From assembly GCF_910594005.1 (NCBI RefSeq), contig NC_057848.1, positions 55,135,616 through 55,199,615 of the forward strand: 64,000 bases of DNA, in the 5' to 3' direction. This document shows positions 56,475 through 64,000 of the stretch, piece after piece. The stretch's first letter is position 1. Each line of letters begins with the position of its first letter. Position numbers and translations under genes: made by a program. Under the pieces are notes generated by a model. The model saw only the letters and a list, made by a program, of their open reading frames with translations, made no database searches and was not told the DNA's origin. The DNA comes from Cervus elaphus. Lineage: Eukaryota; Chordata; Mammalia; Artiodactyla; Cervidae.

Positions 56475-56851
56475 TCTTTTTCTATCAAGTACAGTCCCAA
56501 TCTATGTTTTCAGGCTCACTTGCTATGCTCTGGACACAAAGAACACTTAGCCTTTCTCTTACCATGGCACATATTTGCTTTCCTGTCCTTCTGCAGTTGT
56601 GCTAACCTAGAATGACTTCTCTCATCCCTTTCAGCTGGATGAAATCCAACTCAGATTTCAAAACTCAAATCAAAGACCACTGCCTTCATGAAGCCTTTCC
56701 AATACCTTCTATGCTTTGTGTGTACTTCATTTGGGGGCAGTTCCTATAGCTTCATCTACAGCTTTTCATCTGCTCTATCTGTTCACTTAAGTCTGAATTC
56801 CTTAAGTCTATGAACTATTTCTTAAACATCCTTTTTATATCCAGCACCTAA
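56475..56851 (+). mobile_element. L2 LINE 3' region
   Basis: 'tcaaaactcaaatcaaagac', 'catgaagcctttccaatacc', 'aattccttaagtctatgaac' and 'atatccagcacctaacattc' give the L2 order. Confidence 0.75.
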
Positions 56852-56865
56852 CATTCAAAAGTATA

Positions 56866-57078
56866 AGTAAGTAAGTGTTAGTCGCTCAGTTGTGTCCAAC
56901 TCTTTGCGACCCCATGGACTATAGACCATTAGGCTCCTCTGTCCATGAGATTTTCTAGGCAAGGATACTGGAGTGGGTTGCCATTTCCTTCTCCAGGGAA
57001 ACTTCCCAACCCAGGGATCGAACCTGGGTCTCCTGCACTGCAGGCAGATTCTTTACCAACTGAGCTACAAGGGAAGCC
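56866..57078 (-). mobile_element. Bov-tA SINE, antisense
   Basis: 'gttagtcgctcagttgtgtc' to 'ctgagctacaagggaagccc'. The 14-bp TSD cattcaaaagtata lies at 56852-56865 and 57079-57092. It inserted at the end of the L2. Confidence 0.94.
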
Positions 57079-57244
57079 CATTCAAAAGTATATGTTGGAG
57101 CAAAGTGAACAGAAACTATCCATGAAGGAAGTCAAGATTTAAAAGCTGAAGAACAAATATGTAAAGCCTGTTTTAGGATCTAATAAAATATGTGTTTTCA
57201 TATTGAAGGACTAGGTAATAGCATTATAACAACCACTTATAACA

Positions 57245-57815
57245 AATATCATATGATATTGCTTATATGTGAAGTCTTAAAAATGGGTACAACTAAAGTT
57301 ATTTACAAAAAAGAAATAGAGTCACAGATGTAGAAAACAAATTTATGGTTACCAGGGGGGAAAGAAAGGGGGACAAATTGAGAGATTTATATTGACATAT
57401 ACACAGTACTATATATAAAATAGATAACTAATAAGGACCTACTGTATAGCACAAGTAACTCTACTCAATAATCTGTAATGACCTAAATGGAAAAAAGAAT
57501 CTGAAAAAAGAGTGGATATATGTATATGTATAACTGAATCACTTTGTGGTACAGCAGAAACTAACACAACATTTTAAACCAACTGGTGGCTCAGTTGGTG
57601 AAGAGTCTGCCTGCAATGTAGGAGACCTGGGTTCGATCCCTGGGTCAGGAAGATATCCTCAAGAAGGAAATGGCAACCCACTCCAGTTTCCTTGCCTGGA
57701 GAATTCCATGGACAGAGGAGCCTGGTGGGCTACAGTCCATGGGGTCACAAAGAGTTGGACATGACTTAGTGACTAACTTTCACTTTCATACTCCAATAAA
57801 AATGTTTGAAATGAA
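57245..57815 (+). mobile_element. L1 3' UTR, split by a Bov-tA
   Basis: 'gatattgcttatatgtgaag', 'cctactgtatagcacaagta' and 'ctaacacaacattttaaacc' end at about 57582; the L1 terminus 'atactccaataaaaatg' resumes at 57788. Confidence 0.87.
57583..57787 (+). mobile_element. Bov-tA SINE in the L1 end
   Basis: Head lacks its first bases (starts actggtggctcagttggtga), then the full body to 'gacttagtgactaactttca'. No clear TSD is visible. Confidence 0.9.
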
Positions 57816-57844
57816 AAAAAAACACTTATATAATTCTTCTGTTG

Positions 57845-58048
57845 CAAACACTATTTCTAAGCACTTAACATGCATTAACTCATTTAATGTTCACAACAGA
57901 CCTGTACAATTATTATTTCGATTCAACAATAGAGGAAACTGAGGTTCAGAGAGATTAAATGACTTGCCTGAGGTTACACAGCCTATAAAAGGAGGAGCTG
58001 AGAGTCAGATCCAGACAATCTGGCTCTTGAATCTATTCTTCTAACTAC
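57845..58048 (-). mobile_element. MIR SINE, antisense
   Basis: 'taacatgcattaactcattt', 'gaggaaactgaggttcagag' and 'cctgaggttacacagcctat' match MIR in reverse. Confidence 0.87.
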
Positions 58049-58094
58049 CACTGTGCTGCAAAAGTGGGTGTTGTATTTAGTGTTTCAGTGTGTT

Positions 58095-58250
58095 AATATG
58101 GCAGATATGTGAGTTTTCATCTTGGCTCTGCTATCTGTGTATCCTGGGGTGAATCAGTTTCTCCTCTCTGAGCCTCAGTTTCCTCATATGTCAAATGAGA
58201 AATTATATACCATGATCTGCTTTGCCTCTCTCAGCATCAACATTCTAGGA
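58095..58250 (+). mobile_element. MIR SINE, sense
   Basis: 'catcttggctctgctatctg' and 'gagcctcagtttcctcatat' match sense MIR, head-to-head with the antisense copy before it. Confidence 0.8.
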
Positions 58251-58269
58251 TGCTATGGCGGGTACATTT

Positions 58270-58630
58270 TATCTGCTTCACATCTCTTTCAATAGCTTGT
58301 GAACTCCTCAAAGGCAGATCTGTGTTTTAATCTAATTTGTATCCCCATGGTGGTTGCCTAGGGCTGAGGAAGATGGGGGGGGGGACTGGGGAAAGTACTA
58401 GGATATGATAATTCTTTCCAGGATGTTTAAAATGCTCTAATATTGACTATAGAGTTGATTGCAGAACTCTGAATATACTAAAAACCACTGAACTAAACGT
58501 TCTAAATGGGTGAATTATATGTTCTTTTTTTTTTATTATATCACAATGAAGCTGTTACCAAAATAATTGTATTCTCAGGGTCCAGCACATTGCTTTGCTC
58601 AACAAATGTTTTCTGAGTATTGAACAGCTG
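58270..58630 (+). mobile_element. L2 LINE 3' end, split by L1
   Basis: 'gtgaactcctcaaaggcaga' and 'tctaatttgtatccccat' end near 58350; 'gtccagcacattgctttgct' and 'caacaaatgttttctgagta' resume at about 58570. Confidence 0.75.
58350..58565 (+). mobile_element. L1 3' UTR inserted in the L2
   Basis: 'ggtggttgcctagggctgag', a G9 run, 'gggtgaattatatgttcttt' and 'tatcacaatgaagctgttac' match a sense L1 end. Confidence 0.8.
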
Positions 58631-60194
58631 TACTATATGACTTTTAACCTTCAGATTCTGAGTCTATTAATGGAATGTCTTGTACCTACTTACCAGTTCT
58701 TCTCATACGAACTGGCAGTTCTAAAAGTGGGTTCTACTTCGCAGTTTAAATAACCCCTTTGCCAACTTACTTTCTTCTTGTCATAGATGTATTGTCTCTT
58801 CTCATTGTCTGAATTATTACCTTTTGAATGTGCAGGGGCTCAAATAAAAATGTTAGCTATATTTCTGATCACAGTGTTCACCATTATACTGCCCATGGAA
58901 GGATTAAGTTAGCCCCCAAGATCCAACTGTTATAAATGGCTTTGAGTTCTTCAGGGGAGAGATGTAATAGTAAAAGATGGTGTTGCTACTGTAATTAGTC
59001 CTTCAGGTATAAAATTAGTTACTTGAACCAAATGAGTAGGAGGTCCTTGTCAACAACTGTTTTCCACCTCAAAAGAAATAAAGGAAGCATATTAATTACT
59101 GGGAAAAGAGTCTGCAGTTCATGCAAGGGTCTCTACTGGAGGGCAGTTTTCTTAAAATATTTGCTGGTTTATAATTAGCTCATGCATCTGATTAATTTAG
59201 GGGGAACAAAATCTTCAACTCTGAGAACAAATGTTAAGCTACCATGCTTGAGAAAACCCAACTCCAAAGCCAGTAACTTTGGAGTTCACTGCCAACAAAG
59301 AGTAATGAAGCTTCTGGGCTCTGGGAAGTCTAGCCGCCAGCTGCCTCAGTACAAAGAGGCCCATCAGGCCGGGAGGCAGGCAACAGAAGCAGCATGGAAT
59401 TGGGTCTAATCGGCAGTGATCAGAGAATAAAATGAAAAAGTAAAATGAGACCACAGTAGGCAAAATGAGGGGAACAGTGGAGGCCACAAAGTTAAAGCTT
59501 GGAACATGTAATCAAGGTGATTAAAAACTCAAACTGCTCCACTGCATTACTCACCAGCTCTCCAGCTCACCCTGCACCCTCCACAATCACAGCCAATTGT
59601 TCTGATTTTTCAGAATGCTCCAACCTAGAAACTCAACTACAGAGGAACTTGTACTGGGGCAGTTGGACAGGATTTGCATGTCCCTCCCCTCTCCCCTCAA
59701 TACCATGTCAAGACCTAGACTTGATTCATATCAACATGCAAAGGGTTTGGGTGTCTTCTGCTTGATTACTTGGAAGTAAGAGGCAGGGAAAGTTATGCAT
59801 AGTCATTAGGACACAAAAACCTAGACCATATTCAGAGGTACCTTATAACCATTTAGAACAATCTAGAAGAATGGGCTTGGGGATCAAGTACAACAGTCAC
59901 CTGGGGAGTAATCCCGACTGAAAGCAAAGTAGTGACACTTGGCCAAGTCACTTGTCTCGAAAAACTCTGATAATCTCTTTTGATCATGTGGATCCTCTTC
60001 ATTCATCTAGTCAGGACTTATGAAGCCTCAGACTTTAGAAAAAAACTCTTCAGACAAAAATCTATACAAGGTCAGCAGTATGCAAATCAATTCAACAAAT
60101 ATCAATAAAACTTACTATGTGTCAGGCACTGTGCTAGGGGATATGCAAGTGAATAAAAAGGAACTTGTAGTCAAAAGTGATTCAAAGCAGATTC
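58631..60194. other. Mostly unique, no gene seen
   Basis: 60085-60165 carries the unresolved ancient motif (caggcactgtgctaggggat). Frames at 59182-59765 are short and unsupported. Confidence 0.5.
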
Positions 60195-60432
60195 AGTAGC
60201 CAGATTGCTTGACTTCACCTCATGGTGCTGACACTTTACAACTTTGTAGCCTTAGACAACTGACCTCTCTTAGTCTCAGTTTCCCCCTCTGTAAAATGGG
60301 CGTGATAATCAAACCTCCTCCGGCTGCAGAGATAATGAAAAGAGTTTGCTTATATTCATGTATATAAAGCACTGTGTATACAAACTATGGCACACAGCAA
60401 GTGTTATATGTGCTTTAGGTATACATGGAAGT
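60195..60432 (+). mobile_element. MIR SINE
   Basis: 'ttagtctcagtttccccctc', 'tgtaaaatgggcgtgataat' and 'actatggcacacagcaagtg' match sense MIR. Confidence 0.85.
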
Positions 60433-60745
60433 TATTAACCATCTTTGTGTCATGAACTTCTTCAAGAAGCTGATGAAAACTGGTTCATACTCCAGAGTAC
60501 ATACCTATACATTTGCATCTAATTTTAAGGGCCCTGTGGGTCCCCCAAGGCATCACAGACCTGATTTCATAAGATAGATCCCCAAAGTTTGTAATTCCAA
60601 TAGACTTGGGAACCCCAACCCTAAACAATATTAATAGTTGTATTGAGATGACAAACCTTTTTGGTTTCCTACAGTGATAAAGCAGGGTAGTAGTTAAGGA
60701 CATGGACTGCAGGGTAGAGAAGCTCTAGGTCCAAAGCCTCACTTT

Positions 60746-60845
60746 GTTGTTGTTCAGTGGCTAAGTCTTGTCCAACTCTTTGCAACCCCGTGGACTGCAG
60801 CATACCAGGCTCCTCCGTCCTCCACTATCTCCTGGAGTTTCCTCT
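60746..60845 (-). mobile_element. BovB 3' end fragment, antisense
   Basis: 'gttcagtggctaagtcttgt' and 'ctatctcctggagtttcctc' match BovB rather than Bov-A2, because the second half carries the 'tctcccggagttt' phrase specific to the LINE. A short repeat, ctcactt, flanks it. Confidence 0.75.
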
Positions 60846-60863
60846 CTCACTTACTAGTTGTTT

Positions 60864-61001
60864 GAAGTGAAGTGAAGTGAAGCGAAGTCACTCAGTCGTG
60901 TCCAACTCTTTGCGACCCCATGGACTGTAGCCTACCAGGCTCCTCCGTCCATGGGATTTTCCAGGCAAGAGTACTGGAGTGGGGTGCCATTTCCTTCTCC
61001 A
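60864..61001 (-). mobile_element. Bov-A2 SINE
   Basis: Starts with a (GAAGT)n run and reads 'cactcagtcgtgtccaactc' to 'tgccatttccttctcca'. The 12-bp TSD tactagttgttt lies at 60852-60863 and 61002-61013. Confidence 0.95.
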
Positions 61002-61165
61002 TACTAGTTGTTTAACTAGAGGCAAATCACTTAAGTTTTCTGAACCCCAACTTCCTCATTTGCAAAAGAGAATAAGAGTATCTACTCCACAAGCTACAAT
61101 TGAAAAATACATGGAATACGTTGGCCCATGTCTGGCAAGCACTCCATTAATTGTCACTATCATAC

Positions 61166-63112
61166 ACTAGGGATAGGCAACAACTCCCACCAAAACAAAG
61201 AATGATCATCAGGAATGGTTCTGTACTAGGATTAAAATGAGCACCTAAGTCTTTTCTTTTGCAAATGACAAGCTAAAATTTCCCACCTACAACGAAATCT
61301 CTATTCATCTGTAATGGGAGTGTGTACAAAATTCAGTCAGGGCTCACTGGGGAAGAGCAAAGGCAAGAGATTGGTGCCCAATGACTTTCTCAAGAAATCA
61401 AAGACAGTCTATTTTATGTATTATCACAGTGAGTGCAACATGCCAAGAGAAATAGGTAGGTGTGACCAATTGGGAGTTTCTTTCCATTCCACCAGACTGT
61501 TGAATATCTCACCACATACTTTGTCATCCAAATCAGCAATGAAAAGCACTGTCAGCCAACCCCCAGCGCATTCAGCGATAGGTTGCTTAATTAAATATGC
61601 CACTGAATGGGCTATAGAATTCTATTGCTGCTTCTGACAGGTGAAAGACAGAAGGGACAATTTCCTGGGTTTTCATTTAAGATGTATTTTCAATGTAGCC
61701 TCCACAAAGGGTGCCCCAGGCTGCATTAATAAGATTTTTTTCTAAACCTAACTTTACACAGAATGAGCTAGTTGATGAAAACAAGTCTAAAGTCAGTAAG
61801 GCTCCCTTGTCCCCACACTGAGAACCAACACGTGATGATGAGGGCAGTGTGAATCACTAAGACGATGCTGCGAAGTGGTGTCAGGAAAGCCACCCTTGTT
61901 ATTCTTGGTGTTAAGGCCTTTGGACTAGGAGTAGGGAAGTGATCCTCAGTACCTCAGTACCCTGGCATTTGTAGACAGTAATGAGTTCTAAACATGCAGG
62001 ATTTAGAGGTCAACTGAACATAGTAAATGAAGATTTGCTTAACCTGGGATTGACCCAGCTTTGCAAAGAAAATTCAGTAGTCACAAAACAATATAAAACA
62101 ATACAAAGATCTGGGTAAAGGCATGGAAGGAAGGTCTGGAAGGTATTGTAGGCTTTCTGGAACATTGAACTAGGAGCTCACTAGGGCCACCTGGAGCCCA
62201 GGCCCCATAGTAGCATCAATTGCATGTGATGTGTGCAAATACACTTAGAGAACTAAGAACGTGAACCAGGTTTCCTTGAAAGCTCATCTTTCAGAAACAA
62301 ATAGAAAAGAAAGACAGGCTTCCAAAGAGCATCCTCTTCTGGACCAGTTTGAAAATTGGGAAGAAACCCCCCCTTTTTCCACCTGGAGGCAGGCACGCTA
62401 GTTGACATGCTCCAGGTCACCTGCTTTCCCAGAGCCAAGCAGCACTTGACCTGACAAGGGAAGTGACAAAGGAACCCTCCCCAACATCCCCCGTTTTCCC
62501 CTTCTTTAGTTTAAGCTGCTGAATATATGATAATACGAGTCCTTAAAGCTGGGATGGCAACAAAACACACTGATAGGGCCCACCCAGTAGCTTAGCAACT
62601 GTTTTTATTTCGTTTGGCTTTTTTCTTTTTTACAGAAGTAGAGAAAAGAAAAAGAGCTTTGTCAAAGTGAATGTCATGGCAGCGTGTTTCTTTCCACTTC
62701 ACGGGGGTAGGGGTGAGGCGGGGGCTTGGTGAAATGGTAATGCAGGCTGTGAAGCTTTTCATTCCAAGGGCTAAGGCTGTAAGGCAGCAGGAGTGGGGGT
62801 GGGTCTTCTCTTCTTTTAGAAAGCACTGGGCTGACTGGCCCTTCTAGAAAGTACCTTGGGCCTCCCCAGCCTGAGGTCTACTGCAGGTTAGTGGCTATAC
62901 CTCTTAGTGCCAGGCATTTAAGAAAACGTTTGAGAGAGTCCAACCGTGTCAATCCTCGCTACTGTCTTTCTAAAAGACACATGAAAAAGTTTAAGAGGCA
63001 GGGCCGAAGTCAAGGTGATCCCCTTACCTTAAAGGGCAGAAAGCTGTGCACTGCCATGGGGCTTAAAGCTGGGGTGGGGTAGGGGCCACCAGAAGACCAG
63101 GAATGATTCCCG
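61166..63112. other. Unique sequence, no gene seen
   Basis: Almost 2 kb free of recognisable repeats. A pyrimidine tract followed by AG occurs at 62619-62636, but no credible exon follows. 61640-61760 is AT-rich. Confidence 0.5.
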
Positions 63113-63121
63113 TAGATTTCT

Positions 63122-63317
63122 TCTTAAGATTTTTTTGATGTGGACCATTTTTAAAGTTTTTATTGAATTTGTTACAATATTGCTTCTGTTTATGTTTTGG
63201 TGTTTTGGTTGCAAGGCATGTGGGATCTTAGCTCCCTGACCTGGGATTGAACACACACACCCTGCACTGGAAGATAGAGTCCTAAACACTGGATGACCAG
63301 GGAAGCCCCCCCCCCCA
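63122..63317 (-). mobile_element. CHR-2-like tRNA SINE, long 3' form
   Basis: Reverse copy with the non-tRNA 3' part intact (gatgtggaccatttttaaag; ttgcttctgtttatgttttg), then 'gggatcttagctccctgacc' and 'cactggatgaccagggaagc', ending in a C-run at 63306-63316. The 9-bp TSD tagatttct lies at 63113-63121 and 63318-63326. Confidence 0.92.
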
Positions 63318-63326
63318 TAGATTTCT

Positions 63327-64000
63327 GAACCCAGGAGATATGCAAAGAAGAATAGGCAAATGGCCTTCATCATAGAATCGAAGTTCATGTTAACAACATG
63401 GCAAAAGGGAACAGAGAGCAAGCTGAAGACCAAATCACATGACTAGCATTTAGAGAAATGGCAGGGAGGAGAGAGTTAAGGGAGCTTCAAATGGTTGCTA
63501 TCAAGAATCGCTGTGATGAGCTGAATTTACAGTGTGGCCTAAGCAGGAAGGCCTGCTCTGATCACTGACGGGAAGACTTGGGCCAAGGGGGTCTCATCAC
63601 TGGCTGTAATCAGCCACAGGTTGGAGCAAGGGCCAGAGCTGGAGGTGGGGGTGGGGTTTATGGTGGTGGTGTGATGGCATAGAGTAGATGGCAAGAACAG
63701 TTACTCCCACTCTACGCCTGAGGAAAACTAGAACAAGAATGCCCAATTTCTGTGCTCCCCGTCCCAGGGCACTAGGTGTCACCGCAAGTAGGAACAGCAG
63801 CCTTCCTATTCTGACATCTGTTCCAATGAACCAATCAAGGTTTGATTATGAAAATCAGATCTCCTCCTTTTCAAAGTGACTTGACTGATCATTCTTTCCT
63901 CCTCTCTCTCTCTCTCAAAAAAAAAAACAAAACCCTCACTGATAAAAATATTCTAAAAACTCTTTCTTTTTTTTTTATGTTTTTTTTTTTTTATTAGTTG
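63327..64000. other. Unique sequence with low-complexity end
   Basis: A GT/GGT-rich stretch lies at 63640-63676. (CT)n then A-run lies at 63901-63930 and T-rich runs at 63964-63992 near the window edge, where another repeat may begin. No gene was seen. Confidence 0.5.

Larger units (their letters stand above)
60675..61165 (+). mobile_element. MIR SINE carrying two SINE/LINE insertions
   Basis: Segments 60675-60745, 60846-60863 and 61014-61165 join into one sense MIR: 'aaggacatggactgcagggt', 'cacttactagttgttt', 'aggcaaatcacttaagtttt' and 'ctggcaagcactccattaat'. Confidence 0.8.

Noticed and set aside
62610..62645. Polypyrimidine tract plus ACAG at 62619-62636 as a splice acceptor
   Set aside because: The following sequence hits stops in all frames quickly and has no matching donor.
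1..64000. CRISPR array, phage, operon or toxin-antitoxin system
   Set aside because: No regularly spaced repeats with unique spacers, no packed same-strand genes, and the base content and repeats are mammalian.

Overview
The window is non-coding mammalian nuclear DNA from a ruminant, most likely a bovid. The lineage call rests on repeats recognised by eye. Bov-tA/ART2A and Bov-A2 SINEs and BovB LINE 3' ends (about 18070-18556, 20471-20693 and 29612-30018) are ruminant-specific as a set. Cetartiodactyl CHR-type tRNA-Glu SINEs, 3' ends of artiodactyl L1, a mariner MITE and old mammalian repeats (MIR, L2, MER5/MER20 hAT elements, an MLT1-like LTR) fill in the rest. I found no protein-coding exon, tRNA, rRNA, snRNA, CRISPR array or prokaryotic-type operon that I can defend. 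The long open frames are chance frames or lie inside repeats; antisense Bov-tA copies repeatedly yield the same meaningless peptide (FSRQEYWSG...).

Layout. 1-3.2 kb is mostly unique. 3.2-5.6 kb is one ancient L1 split by a solo ERV LTR, a Bov-tA, a CHR-2-like SINE and a CHR SINE that itself holds a Bov-A2. 5.6-10.2 kb holds two younger L1 pieces, SINEs and pyrimidine-rich DNA. 11.4-12.8 kb is a MIR broken by an L1 inserted with a 5' inversion, followed by an orphan poly(T) insertion. 12.8-20.7 kb mixes MIR, L2, SINE and BovB pieces. 20.9-22.0, 23.4-24.8 and 28.9-29.6 kb are repeat-poor and are candidate conserved non-coding DNA. 32.8-36.9 kb holds an L1 3' end, a long antisense ancient LINE relic, a dimeric Bov-tA and another L1. 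37-43.6 kb continues the mosaic. 43.7-50.8 kb is the largest repeat-poor part. 50.8-61.2 kb is again repeat-dense, and 61.2-64 kb is largely unique with one CHR SINE.

No pathway or gene system is encoded. What the sequence does record is the order of transposition events: many insertions keep target-site duplications (TSDs) of 8-17 bp readable by eye, given below. Repeat family names come from memory of consensus sequences, and boundaries are good to about 5-20 bp unless a TSD fixes them. MIR and L2 edges are softer. The window most likely lies in an intron or an intergenic region; I cannot say which gene is near.
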